Below, piece after piece: positions 1 through 8,718 of a stretch of 27,922 nucleotides of DNA (position 1 is the stretch's first letter; the number at the start of each line of letters is the position of its first letter). The stretch spans positions 1 to 27,922 of the forward strand of contig CALGGR010000254.1 in assembly GCA_937915755.1 (NCBI GenBank), in the 5' to 3' direction. The stretch comes from an uncultured Fretibacterium sp. Lineage in GTDB: Bacteria > Synergistota > Synergistia > Synergistales > Aminobacteriaceae. The notes under the pieces are model-generated. The model worked only from the letters and a program-made list of their open reading frames with translations. It ran no database searches and was not told where the DNA came from. Both the position numbers and the translations under genes were made by a program.

Positions 1-2
1 AG

Positions 3-155
3 AAGTACATCGACAAGGGCATCCTGTCCCCCAAGTCCATGGGCACCGACGCCCAGGCCCTGGTCTACAAGGTCCCCGGCGGCATGCTCTCCAATATGAT
101 CGCCAATCTGACCGACATGCGGGCCATGGATAAGTTCGACGCCGCCCTGGTGGAG
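3..155 (+). other. Fragment like the C-terminal region of pyruvate carboxylase subunit B / oxaloacetate decarboxylase alpha
   Basis: The reading frame gives a segment with VPGGMLSN, a short helical stretch and DKFDAALVEIPKV. This is the pattern found just after the carboxyltransferase barrel of OadA/PycB proteins (VPGGMxSNL...LxEIPRV). Codons end almost always in C or G. The similarity stops at the IPKV motif, which also fits the linker before a CDC48 D2 module, so the boundary lies within about 150-167. This is recognised from memory of the family pattern, not from a search. Confidence 0.55.
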
Positions 156-1511
156 ATCCCCAAGGTAACATGGGATGATGTCGGAGGTCTGGAGGATGTC
201 CGTTCACAGATCGAGGAGGCTTTCGTCCCCGAGGAAGGAAACCAATCATATGAGAGATTAGGTATCGAACCCGCCAAAGGCATCCTCCTTTACGGACCGC
301 CGGGAACAGGGAAGACATTGATCGCCAAGGCCATAGCTAACGAGGCCGGGTCCAATTTCATTACGGTCAACGGACCGGAGATGGCAAGTAAATGGCTCGG
401 GGAGAGCGAAAGGGCCATCCGTCAGATATTCAAGAGGGCCAAACAGATGGCTCCGTGCATCATATTCTTCGATGAGATCGATTCCATCGCACCGATCAGA
501 GGCACTGGTAACAGCTCCGCCTGGGAGAGGGTGGTCGCGCAGATGCTTACATCCATGGATGGTGTCGAGAGTCTTAACAATGTTAAGATTATGGCTGCAA
601 CAAACAGACCGGATATGATAGATCCGGCCCTTCTCAGGCCGGGAAGGTTCGACAGACAGATTCAGGTTGTTTTGCCGACAGAAGAAGGCCGTGAAGAGAT
701 CCTCAAGATTCACACGAAGAATCTTCCCCTTGACCCAGCAATAAGCCTCCGTTCAATCGCAAAAGTTACACCGGGATTCTCTGGTGCTGACCTCGCAAAC
801 ATCGCCAACGAAGCCTCGCTCCTCGCTGCAAGACGAAAGGCCGAGAAAGTTTCAATGAATGATTTTGACCTCGCAATCGAGCGTGTTGTGGCAGGATTAC
901 AGCGGAAGACACCGTTGACCCCCGAAGTCCGCAAGAAAGTCGCATACCACGAGTCCGGCCATGCGCTGGTGTCATGCTATCTTCCAGGCTCTGATCCAGT
1001 TCACAAAGTCAGCATAATCCCGACCACTAAGGGCGCACTCGGTTATACCCTCAACATGCCGACTGAAGACAAGTACCTCATCACTGAGGAGGAACTTCGC
1101 ACACGAATGGCCGTAATGCTCGGCGGAAGGGCAGCGGAACTTCTCATCTTCAATGAAGCGTCAACGGGGGCTTCGAATGACCTTGAGCGCGCAACAGAGA
1201 CAGCCCGCCGAATGGTTACGGAGTTCGGAATGTCGGAGAAGCTGGGGCCTGTACGCTACGCATCGCCGTCGATGATGTACCTTGCGGGAGGGCTTGAGGT
1301 TAGGAACGATGTCGGCGAGGGTACGGCTGAGGTAATCGACGCGGAGATTAAGAGGCTCGTCAATGAGGCGCAGGAAAAGGCGACGGATATTCTTCGGGAA
1401 CATGAGAAGGTACTTCACGAGGTCGCGGGGGTGTTGCAGGACAAGGAGGTCATCAACCACGAGGAGATTCAGGCGATTGTTGACCGCGAATTGGAATTAT
1501 CGGAGCAATAG
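3..1511 (+). CDS. Three-part chimeric frame ending in an FtsH-type AAA/M41 zinc protease (5' partial)
   Basis: The frame is open from the window edge, and the ATG at 39 is internal to it. Residue numbers count from that ATG. Residues 1-38 resemble the C-terminal tail of a biotin-dependent pyruvate/oxaloacetate carboxylase subunit (VPGGMLSN). Residues 44-206 are a CDC48-type AAA module: WDDVGGLEDV, Walker A GPPGTGKT at 86-93, Walker B IIFFDEID at 141-148, and the SRH ATNRPD. From about residue 207 the protein is FtsH: SGADLANIANEAS, the zinc site HESGH at 304-308, and a likely third zinc ligand Asp in ASNDLERA near 381. FtsH is normally an inner-membrane hexamer that degrades misfolded membrane proteins, but both N-terminal membrane helices are absent here. 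GC-rich third codon positions in the first part give way to a different usage later. The protease part is certain; the full-length protein is probably not real. Confidence 0.75.
   Translation, partial: KYIDKGILSPKSMGTDAQALVYKVPGGMLSNMIANLTDMRAMDKFDAALVEIPKVTWDDVGGLEDVRSQIEEAFVPEEGNQSYERLGIEPAKGILLYGPPGTGKTLIAKAIANEAGSNFITVNGPEMASKWLGESERAIRQIFKRAKQMAPCIIFFDEIDSIAPIRGTGNSSAWERVVAQMLTSMDGVESLNNVKIMAATNRPDMIDPALLRPGRFDRQIQVVLPTEEGREEILKIHTKNLPLDPAISLRSIAKVTPGFSGADLANIANEASLLAARRKAEKVSMNDFDLAIERVVAGLQRKTPLTPEVRKKVAYHESGHALVSCYLPGSDPVHKVSIIPTTKGALGYTLNMPTEDKYLITEEELRTRMAVMLGGRAAELLIFNEASTGASNDLERATETARRMVTEFGMSEKLGPVRYASPSMMYLAGGLEVRNDVGEGTAEVIDAEIKRLVNEAQEKATDILREHEKVLHEVAGVLQDKEVINHEEIQAIVDRELELSEQ
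160..645 (+). other. CDC48/VCP-like D2 AAA module segment (archaeal type)
   Basis: The segment contains WDDVGGLEDV, YERLGIEPAKG, GPPGTGKT, NGPEMASKWLGESE, FDEIDSIAP and ATNRPDMIDPALLRPGRFD. This order and wording is that of CDC48 D2 modules rather than FtsH, where the equivalent is usually GGLPPPDEI-like without the SKWLGESE pore motif. The detailed wording reminds me of Thermoplasmata/Methanomassiliicoccales CDC48, which share gut habitats with the presumed host bacterium. The origin is inference. Confidence 0.6.
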
Positions 1512-1573
1512 GGTAAAATATCGTTTATCATCGTAAACATCACAATATTATTATAAGAGGAGGCATTATCATC

Positions 1574-4500
1574 ATGAAACGTATCATTGCGTTACTGCTG
1601 GCCATCGTGTTAGTGGCATGGTCAGCGGGCGGGGCTTTGGCGACGGTCTATGGCGAGGAGGGCTACCTGCTTGAGGGCTTCGATGAGGACTCGGCATGGG
1701 AGATTAACTCGGTTGCGACTCTCGTCAAGGCGAGGAATCACATCAACGACGGCACAATGACGATGGGCAGGTACTACAAGCTCACGACGGACCTCGACAT
1801 CTCGGGTTACGCAGACTGGGAGCCTATCGGAAAGGACAATGACCATCCATTCTTGGGACATTTCAACGGGAACGGCCACACCATAACGTTGAACATCTCG
1901 CGCTCCGAGAAGCAGTGGGCGGGCTTGTTCGGCCAAGTCAACGGGGCAGTTGAGAAGCTCACCGTCAAGGGCAACGTCAAGCTCTTAGCACTTACAGCTA
2001 TAGAGTATCCTCGTGCGGGCGGTATTGCTGTCTACGTTAACGGCGGTACGGTTAGCGATTGCAGTTTTGAGGGCGACGTTATCCTGTCCACTACGAGCAC
2101 TCATAACAACCTCATGGCAGGCGGTATAGCTGCTCACTTGCGCAACGGAACTATTAACGGGAGCAAGTTTGACGGTAAAGTCAACGCGCTTGTTGCGAAC
2201 GGAAGCGACTACGTTTATGCGGGCGGTATTGCCGGATATGCAAACGTCGATTATGGAGTAGTTCTCAATCTGACGAAAAACTCAGTCGGCAAGAATGACT
2301 CTTCGACAGTTGTTAAGGCAATCTATAGCTTCTACGACAACAGCCGGACATATGCGGGAGGAATAATTGGTTGCATAGATAATTATTCACACAACACGAC
2401 AGTAACGGGCAACTACTCGCGCATTAAACAACACGCCGGACACATTGATACGCTGACTTACGGGCATAAGAATTACGATCGCGGTAAGTTTGCTGATAAC
2501 GAGGAAGAGACGCCTGAAGATACCCCCATGGTAGAGACTTCAGCGCTTGTTTACGGCGAGGAAGGATATCTTCTTGAGGGCTATTCAGAAGAAACGGCTT
2601 GGATAATCGACTCAGTTGCAACACTCGTCAAGGCTAGGAATCACATCAATGATGGAACGATGACGATGGGCAGGTACTACAAGCTCACGGCAGACCTCGA
2701 CATCTCAGGCTATGCAGACTGGGAACCAATCGGCAAGGACAATGACCATCCATTCAAGGGGCATTTCAACGGCAACGGCCACACGATAACGTTGAACATC
2801 TCGCGTTCTGAGAAGCCGTGGGCAGGATTGTTCGGTCAGGTCAACGGGGCTGTCGAGAATCTCAAAGTCAAGGGCAACGTCAAGCTCTTAGCACTGACAG
2901 CTGTAGAGTATCCTAGAGCGGGAGGCATTGCTGTCTACGTTGAGGGCGGAACGATTAGCAATTCCAGTTTTGAGGGCGACGTTACAATGTCCACCACAAG
3001 CACTCATAACAATCTCATGGCAGGTGGTATAGTTGCTCACTTACGGAACGGGACTATTAACGGGAGCAAGTTTGACGGCAAGATCAATGCGCTAGTTGCG
3101 AACGGGAGTGATTATGTTTATGCGGGCGGAATTGCTGGATTTGCAAACGTTGACTATGGAGTAGCTCTCAATCTGACGAAGAACTCAGTGGGCCGGAAAG
3201 ACAATACAACAGTCGTCAAAGCAATATATAGCGTTTACGACAACAGTCGCACATATGCTGGAGGAATAATTGGTTGCATAGATAATTACTCATACAGCAC
3301 GACTGTAACGGGCAACTATTCACGCTTGAAGACTCAGGCCGGACACATTGACACGCTGACTTATGGGCATAAGAATTACGATCGCGGTAAATTCGCGGAC
3401 AACGAAGAGTACGACCCCGACGAATACCCAGACCCAGTTCCCGACCCAGTGGAAGCACCGAAAATCACGACGTCAACCCTCGCAGCCGCAACGCTGAACT
3501 CTGCGTACTCTGCACAGCTCTCAGCAACGGGCGGCTCACCCATGACATGGACGGTAACATCAGGGACTCTCCCCGCAGGTCTTGCACTCTCGACCACAGG
3601 AATCCTCTCAGGAACTCCGACGACGGACGGGACTTATGAGTTCACGGTTGAAGTCAGCAACACGGGCGGAAAGGACACGAAGTCACTCTCAATCACGGTC
3701 TCGAAGTCTGCACCTGTTGTTGTCGTACCTGTGATTACTACCGAGACTCTTCCAGCAGCAACGAGAGGCACGGCATACTCGGCGGCACTCACCGCAGCGA
3801 GCGATGCCCCTGTAACATGGAGCGCGACGGGGCTTCCGGCAGGGCTTGCGATTGATGGCTCAACGGGAGCAATCTCGGGTACACCGACAGCTTCAGGGAC
3901 GTTCACGGTTGCGGTAACTGCGACAAATTCCGGCGGCTCGGTCAACAAGACATTCACGCTCACGGTTGCGGAACCTGTGCCAGTAGGAACACGTCCAACA
4001 ATCACGACAACGGAGATTCCTCCAGCCACGAAAGATGTCCCGTACTCCGTGATACTTGAGGCAACAGGAACTGCCCCGATAACGTGGAGCGTTCTAGCAC
4101 CAGGGCTTCCGGCAGGGCTGGAGATCAACGAATCGACGGGCGAGATTTCCGGCACAGTAAAGGGAGTTTACGCCTCATCAGGGCCGATCTCGTTTGCCGT
4201 AACGGCTACTAACTCGGCAGGCAGCCACACTCGGACATTCACGCTGACTTTCATAGAGCCTCCGACAGCTCCTACGATAACAACAAGGTCCAATCTCGGA
4301 ACATTCATGGTCGGCGATAACGTGTCTGTATTGCTTTCGGTAATTGGAACAAGGCCAATAACATGGACAGCTGAGAATCTTCCCGACGGAATCACTATCA
4401 GCGATTCAGGCCTGATTTCCGGGACAGCATCGAAAGCCGGAACGTTCAGCATTGAGATTACTGCCACAAACTCTTTGGGAAGCGCATCAGGAACGTTCAC

Positions 4501-7330
4501 AATGACGGTGAAAGAAACCGCAGTGGCCCCGTCAATCACGACGACGGCTAATCTCGGCTCGTTCAAGGTCAACGAAAACGTCTCAATCCAGCTTGAGGCT
4601 ACAGGTACAACACCGATCACGTGGCTCCATACAGACGGCGAAATTCCTGCGGGCCTTGCGCTCGATGAGAATGGTCTTCTCTCTGGAACTCTTACGAAGG
4701 CGGGGACATATACATTCCTCGTAAGCGCGACGAACACGGCGGGAAGCGTATCACGGAACTTCACGCTTGTTGCGATTGCTCCATCACCTTCGACATATCC
4801 GCCAGTAATCACAACGTCTGAGGATTTAGGAAAGTTCGACACAGGAAAGAGAATCTCAATCGCTCTCAAGGCAACGGGCACGACACCAATAACGTGGAAA
4901 GCTGAAGGGCTTCCTGAAGGCCTTAACATAAGCACTGCAGGGCTGATTTACGGTACTGTTACGACGGCTGACAGCTACATGTTCACGGTGACGGCCTCGA
5001 ACACAGCGGGCGAAGATGCGAGGAATTTCACGCTGACGGTTGAGGCTGCGGTTGTTGCACCTGTGATAACGACGGCTCAGGATTTGGGGACGTATGAACA
5101 TGGCGGGGACATCTCGAAGAAAATTGAGGCAACCGGCACATCACCATTGACGTGGACAGCGGCCGGGCTTCCATCGTGGCTTACGTTCGATGCTGAGACG
5201 GCTACACTTTCCGGCAAGGCTCCCGATAAGACAGGCGAGACTTCATTTACGATAACAGTGGCAAACTCGGCTGGCAAGGACTCTCGTAAGTTCTCACTGA
5301 AGGTGAAATCGACGGCGGCCGAAGTAACAGCTCCGACGATAAAGACAGCTTCACTTCCTGACGGTACGAGCGGCGCGATATACAATGCCACGCTTGATGC
5401 TGACGGTACATCGCCGATCACGTGGACGGCAAGCGGACTTCCTGACGGATTGACGCTCAACACATCGGGCAAGCTAGCAGGAGTTCCGAAAGTCGGCGGA
5501 ATATTCACGGTGAACATAACTGCGGGTAACTCAGCGGGCAATGACTCGAAAGAGTACACGCTGACGATAGCTGACAACAACAAAGTCAGCCCGCCCAAGA
5601 TAACGACAGAGGCGATTACTGATGCGACAGAGGGAAAGAAGTACAGCTTCCAGTTTGTCGCTGAAGGAAAGAACATAACGTGGACGGCAACATGGAAAAC
5701 ACTGACTGGCTTCACGTTCACGTCAGACGGAGAGCTAAAGGGGACTCCTACGGCCGCAGGAACGTACAACATCACGGTGAAGGCTAAGAACACGGCAGGG
5801 ACGGACTACGCCAGCTTCACGCTGAAGGTCAACAACAAGCCTGACACAACGGTGAAGAAGCCTGCAATTCAGTCGTCGAAGATTCCTGACGCATATCAGG
5901 GCGAGGATTACAGCTACTTCCTTGAGGCTACAGGGACATCACCGATGACATGGAAGCTGGTTGATGGCGAGTCGCTTCCGGGTGGCTTGGAACTCGCGGA
6001 GAACGGCGAGATTACCGGGAAGGTTGACACGAGCAAGGCCATGACGTTCAAGTTCAAAGTAACGGCAACGAACGAGGGCGGAACGTCAGACGCAAAACAG
6101 ATCAGCCTGAAGGTTGTCGCAAAGACTCCGACATTCAAGAGCGACGCATTGAAGGAAGCAAAGTGGAATAAGAAGTACAGTTTCACGCTGAAAGTGAAGG
6201 ACATGAAGCCTACGGTTTGGGGAATCGAGGGCGATCTTCCTGAGGGTGTGAAGTTCGACAAAGGCAAGTTCTCCGGCAAGCCTATGGAGGCTGGCGAGTT
6301 CGAGCTAACGATTTCGGTCAGCAACGGGGCTGTCGAGATTTCTGACGAGTTCACGCTGACGGTCAAGGGAGTAACGCCTAAGATAAAGGGCTCGTTCAAG
6401 AAGGGCACTGAAGGCGAACCGTACAAGTCGGTATTGAAAGCGACAGGTGTAACGCCTTTGACGTGGGACTTCGAGGACTTGCCTGATGGACTTGACTACA
6501 CGACCAACGCGACGGGCGAGGAATGCACGATAACGGGAACACCCGAAGAACCATTCACCGGGAAAATCACTGTAACTGTAACGAATGGTTCGGGCGATGA
6601 TGAAACGTCAGTCAGCAAAGGCATCAAGATGACGATCAAAGCAGTGAAGCCAAAAATCAAGACAACGGTTACGGAAATTCCGGACGGCGTTGTTGGTGAG
6701 AGGTACTCATTCCAGCTCAAGTACTCGCCGGAGACTGCTGAAGTTGTTTGGTCGTACTCGGGGAGTATGCCCGATGGCCTGACACTCAACGAGGACACGG
6801 GTGTGATTTCCGGAGTCCCCGAAGAAGCAGGAGAGAACTTCAAAATCAAGGTAACGGTAGCGAACGTGAACAAAGCCTCCTACAAGAATTCGCAGACGCT
6901 CTACATCACGATAAAGGCTGCCGGACCAGCTTCAGACAAACCTGAAGAGCCGGAAGAGCCTGAAGGACCCGAGTTCGTGAACGGAGTCGCGTACCATGAA
7001 CGCAGTGAGATTACTGCCGAGGTGCTTGCACGTGTGGCGAACGCAGATGAAGTGATCGCTGCTGTGCTTCCTGCGATTGAGGTCGAAGAAGCGGGAATGT
7101 ACGACTTCACTGTCTCACTCGATGTGAACGCTCCTGTGGATGGGCTTCTCGTATGGCATTCGTTCCCCAACGGTGAGGACGACGAGAATGACGCGGACAA
7201 TGCGGTGTTCCTCGATGAGACTAACGAGGTCATCGAGAGAGTGCCTGAGACGTATTCGGTAACGGTTTCGGCATGGCTTGAACCCGGCATCATCTACGAG
7301 CCGATAATTGCGGTGAAGGTTAGCGAGTAA
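1574..7330 (+). CDS. Very large secreted protein with duplicated GLUG-like modules and 13 Ig-like (He_PIG) repeats
   Basis: 1918 residues. A signal peptide ends near ALA (residues 22-24). Residues 25-311 and 326-612 are two near-identical modules carrying the GLUG-like pattern (HFNGNGHTI, AGLFGQV, several AGGIA turns) expected of a beta-helix. Residues ~628-1782 hold 13 Ig-like repeats of 83-92 residues with the signature PxITT...TGTxPITW...GLPxGLxx...GxISGTP...F.V.ATNSAG...FTLTV, typical of the putative-Ig family in bacterial surface proteins. Then comes an acidic PEEPEEPEG linker and a C-terminal beta-rich domain of ~125 residues. I see no LPxTG, CTERM or membrane anchor. GAGGAGG at 1557-1563 is a good ribosome binding site for ATG 1574. 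The likely role is adhesion or binding outside the cell (family inference); no partner is visible. Confidence 0.85.
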   Translation: MKRIIALLLAIVLVAWSAGGALATVYGEEGYLLEGFDEDSAWEINSVATLVKARNHINDGTMTMGRYYKLTTDLDISGYADWEPIGKDNDHPFLGHFNGNGHTITLNISRSEKQWAGLFGQVNGAVEKLTVKGNVKLLALTAIEYPRAGGIAVYVNGGTVSDCSFEGDVILSTTSTHNNLMAGGIAAHLRNGTINGSKFDGKVNALVANGSDYVYAGGIAGYANVDYGVVLNLTKNSVGKNDSSTVVKAIYSFYDNSRTYAGGIIGCIDNYSHNTTVTGNYSRIKQHAGHIDTLTYGHKNYDRGKFADNEEETPEDTPMVETSALVYGEEGYLLEGYSEETAWIIDSVATLVKARNHINDGTMTMGRYYKLTADLDISGYADWEPIGKDNDHPFKGHFNGNGHTITLNISRSEKPWAGLFGQVNGAVENLKVKGNVKLLALTAVEYPRAGGIAVYVEGGTISNSSFEGDVTMSTTSTHNNLMAGGIVAHLRNGTINGSKFDGKINALVANGSDYVYAGGIAGFANVDYGVALNLTKNSVGRKDNTTVVKAIYSVYDNSRTYAGGIIGCIDNYSYSTTVTGNYSRLKTQAGHIDTLTYGHKNYDRGKFADNEEYDPDEYPDPVPDPVEAPKITTSTLAAATLNSAYSAQLSATGGSPMTWTVTSGTLPAGLALSTTGILSGTPTTDGTYEFTVEVSNTGGKDTKSLSITVSKSAPVVVVPVITTETLPAATRGTAYSAALTAASDAPVTWSATGLPAGLAIDGSTGAISGTPTASGTFTVAVTATNSGGSVNKTFTLTVAEPVPVGTRPTITTTEIPPATKDVPYSVILEATGTAPITWSVLAPGLPAGLEINESTGEISGTVKGVYASSGPISFAVTATNSAGSHTRTFTLTFIEPPTAPTITTRSNLGTFMVGDNVSVLLSVIGTRPITWTAENLPDGITISDSGLISGTASKAGTFSIEITATNSLGSASGTFTMTVKETAVAPSITTTANLGSFKVNENVSIQLEATGTTPITWLHTDGEIPAGLALDENGLLSGTLTKAGTYTFLVSATNTAGSVSRNFTLVAIAPSPSTYPPVITTSEDLGKFDTGKRISIALKATGTTPITWKAEGLPEGLNISTAGLIYGTVTTADSYMFTVTASNTAGEDARNFTLTVEAAVVAPVITTAQDLGTYEHGGDISKKIEATGTSPLTWTAAGLPSWLTFDAETATLSGKAPDKTGETSFTITVANSAGKDSRKFSLKVKSTAAEVTAPTIKTASLPDGTSGAIYNATLDADGTSPITWTASGLPDGLTLNTSGKLAGVPKVGGIFTVNITAGNSAGNDSKEYTLTIADNNKVSPPKITTEAITDATEGKKYSFQFVAEGKNITWTATWKTLTGFTFTSDGELKGTPTAAGTYNITVKAKNTAGTDYASFTLKVNNKPDTTVKKPAIQSSKIPDAYQGEDYSYFLEATGTSPMTWKLVDGESLPGGLELAENGEITGKVDTSKAMTFKFKVTATNEGGTSDAKQISLKVVAKTPTFKSDALKEAKWNKKYSFTLKVKDMKPTVWGIEGDLPEGVKFDKGKFSGKPMEAGEFELTISVSNGAVEISDEFTLTVKGVTPKIKGSFKKGTEGEPYKSVLKATGVTPLTWDFEDLPDGLDYTTNATGEECTITGTPEEPFTGKITVTVTNGSGDDETSVSKGIKMTIKAVKPKIKTTVTEIPDGVVGERYSFQLKYSPETAEVVWSYSGSMPDGLTLNEDTGVISGVPEEAGENFKIKVTVANVNKASYKNSQTLYITIKAAGPASDKPEEPEEPEGPEFVNGVAYHERSEITAEVLARVANADEVIAAVLPAIEVEEAGMYDFTVSLDVNAPVDGLLVWHSFPNGEDDENDADNAVFLDETNEVIERVPETYSVTVSAWLEPGIIYEPIIAVKVSE
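1646..2506 (+). repeat. Tandem module copy 1 (GLUG-like, 287 residues)
   Basis: First copy of a long direct repeat inside the large secreted protein. It runs from VYGEEGYLLEG to GKFADNEE. The second copy starts exactly 903 bases (301 codons) later. Many stretches are identical at protein level, including TLVKARNHINDGTMTMGRYY. Confidence 0.9.
2549..3409 (+). repeat. Tandem module copy 2 (GLUG-like, 287 residues)
   Basis: Second copy of the 861-base module. Most differences from copy 1 are synonymous or conservative (e.g. Q to P in SEKQWAGLFG, I to V in ALTAIEYPRAG). The copies are separated by an acidic linker (ETPEDTPMVETSAL). This indicates duplication followed by purifying selection. Confidence 0.9.
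3455..6919 (+). repeat. Array of 13 Ig-like repeats within the secreted protein
   Basis: Thirteen consecutive units of 83-92 residues. Units 1-8 keep the canonical ITT...TGTxPITW...GLPxGL...ATNSAG...FTLTV pattern. Units 9-13 become lysine-rich and drift from it (e.g. KPTVWGIEGDLPEGVKF). The codons for TxPITW (acg tgg) recur throughout, so the array is also repetitive at DNA level and liable to unequal exchange or misassembly. Confidence 0.85.
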
Positions 7331-7353
7331 CACTAAGGTTTGAAATACAAATT

Positions 7354-7381
7354 GCCCCTCGAGAGATTCGGGGGGCTTTTT
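7354..7381 (+). terminator. Rho-independent terminator of the large secreted-protein gene
   Basis: GCCCC, then a loop of about 11 bases, then GGGGGGC followed by TTTTT, starting 23 bases after the stop codon at 7330. Confidence 0.8.
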
Positions 7382-7402
7382 CATGTATAAATATGACTGG
7401 TT

Positions 7403-7435
7403 GTGAACTACCCCACCACTTAAGGAACGCAGTCT
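7403..7435 (-). mobile_element. Right end of a minus-strand IS200/IS605-type element
   Basis: Read on the minus strand, the sequence after the tnpB relic is a short inverted-repeat region followed by GGGGTAGTTCAC. The same TAGTTCAC end occurs at 8665-8672 and 13863-13870. This is the right end expected directly downstream of tnpB. Confidence 0.6.
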
Positions 7436-7440
7436 TCTCG

Positions 7441-8400
7441 AATATTTATTGTCGCTTTTATGTCCCTGTCATGTTCCGCTCCACATGAGGGACATTTTTA
7501 CTCTTACACTTTCAGATCTTTCACTTGCGCGTTCTTATGTCCGCATTTACTGCATAACTGGCTTTTATCTACCTTTACAAGTTTTTTACCGCGAAAATAC
7601 AGCTTGTAATCCAGCATATCGCAGAATTTCCCGAAGCTGTCATCCGCTGCCGACTTCCCGAACTTCAACGTCCTGTTCATTGCCTGCATATTCAGTGTCT
7701 CTATATACACAGCATCATAGTCTTCCGCAAGGTAATATGACTTTTTGTGCAGATAATCAAGCCGTTGATAAATGCCGCCGCACACTCGTGACTGACGTAG
7801 GGATATAGACTTACGAAAGCAGGCATTTTTAACCCCCGTGCAATCTTGTGTACTAGTCCTTTTGCGGTTATCAGGATTTCGGTTCTGTGTACTGAGATCA
7901 GACCGAATGTACAGACAGGCAGTCCGACCTATTAAGACGGCTGGAGGCACTCGACTTTAGTCGTGTGAGGCTTTACTGGTAATCTTCTCGTATATAAGGC
8001 ATGCTTTCAGCCTCATTCGTTCACGATTCTTACTTCCGAGTTTCCGCTTTGAATGTCGTAGGCATAAACACGCTAGTTTTTTCGCTCCTTCGTAAAAATC
8101 TTGGATAATTCGCTCTTTAACCGTCTGAAGTTACATATAAGTCGTGCATTGAGAAATCAAGACCGATAAATTTTTGCGACTCTACTTCGGGCACTTGGTT
8201 TTCGTACCCCACAAGTATGTTTGCACAATATTTATTCATATCATGGGGCGGTGCTGAATTATCTTCATAAAGCATACTTTCTGCAGTTTGAGTTTTCCGT
8301 TCTCTATACTTACGCTGCCGTTTGGGTTGTTCGTTGTGTGGCGCTTTCGACTGTTCTTCTTGCTTTTGATGTTTTTCCCGACCTTCCAGGAAGATACTCG
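7441..8400 (-). pseudogene. tnpB: Decayed tnpB (IS200/IS605 family RNA-guided nuclease)
   Basis: Reading down the minus strand and switching frame, most of TnpB can be recovered. The pieces in order are: TTNNPNGSVSIENGKLKL (near 8320), IQHRPM followed by a stop and a lost segment, LVGYENQVPEVE, the RuvC-I site FIGLDFSMHDLYVTSDG, a stop, GSKNRERMRLKA, YLHKKSYYLAEDYDAVYIETLNM, the zinc-finger start SQLCSKCGHKN, two in-frame TAA codons, and KCPSCGAEHDRDIKATINI with RuvC-III DRD. Intact TnpB cleaves DNA guided by an omega-RNA from its own right end. This copy is dead: several stops and frameshifts, a small deletion before SQLCSKCG, and a 200-bp insertion between YEKIT and QRLDYLH. The N-terminal part is not recognisable. 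No tnpA is visible. Confidence 0.8.
7770..7977 (+). mobile_element. Nested ~200-bp insertion with IS605-like hairpin inside the tnpB relic
   Basis: This segment interrupts tnpB between the codons for YEKIT and QRLDYLH, which would be adjacent in an intact protein. It has no coding pattern. Near its right edge is the hairpin CACTCGACTTTAGTCGTGTG (7948-7967), followed by GAGGCTTTAC. Fourteen bases (CGACTTTAGTCGTG) are identical to the right-end hairpin at 8649-8662. I read it as a miniature, right-end-derived element (PATE-like). Its exact left edge is uncertain by a few bases. Confidence 0.5.
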
Positions 8401-8501
8401 TTCAGTTCAGAGAAGTTTTGAGGCACTCTAAGGAGTAGTGCGATACTTTCCTCTTTACTTTTTCTTATTCCTCTGTAAAATACTAGTCTATAAGTAAAGT
8501 T

Positions 8502-8672
8502 GTGTCCCTTTAGGGGGGCTATACTCTAGGGGCGAAGTGGACACGCCTGCAAGAATAAGGGTATTCTGAGGTGGAAGTTATCAGTGCTCAGACATTCAGG
8601 CCACATATCAAACTTCTTGGACGAGGATTTTTATCCTTTCGAAGCTTGCGACTTTAGTCGTGAGTAGTTCAC
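8502..8672 (+). ncRNA. Isolated IS200/IS605 right end with omega-RNA-like sequence
   Basis: GTGTCC at 8502 pairs with GGACAC at 8539-8544, and the arms extend through CTT/AAG with a mismatch. About 100 bases later GAAGC...GCGACTTTAGTCGTG forms a hairpin, followed by AGTAGTTCAC ending at 8672. The order (structured leader, terminal hairpin, TAGTTCAC) matches the 3' part of TnpB omega-RNAs, but there is no plus-strand tnpB upstream. The region 8400-8501 between this and the tnpB relic shows nothing I can name. Function is inferred; the transcript may not exist. Confidence 0.4.
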
Positions 8673-8718
8673 ACAATATCTAAACAATCCAAATTTTTGC
8701 AGGAGGTTGTAATCTGTA

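Noticed and set aside
3376..6873. Several long antisense open frames (up to 255 codons) opposite the Ig-repeat array
   Set aside because: They mirror the repeat and codon bias of the sense gene, lack ribosome binding sites and resemble no family. The sense strand has a signal peptide and coherent domains throughout.
7449..7808. Plus-strand frame of 119 codons in the IS605 region
   Set aside because: It lies antisense to the recognisable tnpB zinc-finger and RuvC-III remains and has no protein features of its own.
8221..8421. Plus-strand frame of 66 codons
   Set aside because: The opposite strand encodes the tnpB pieces TTNNPNGSVSIENGKLKL and IQHRPM, so this is a shadow.
7350..8700. CRISPR array, suggested by repeated hairpins
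   Set aside because: The CGACTTTAGTCGTG hairpin occurs only twice, about 700 bases apart, and fits IS605 right ends. There is no regular repeat-spacer pattern and no cas genes.
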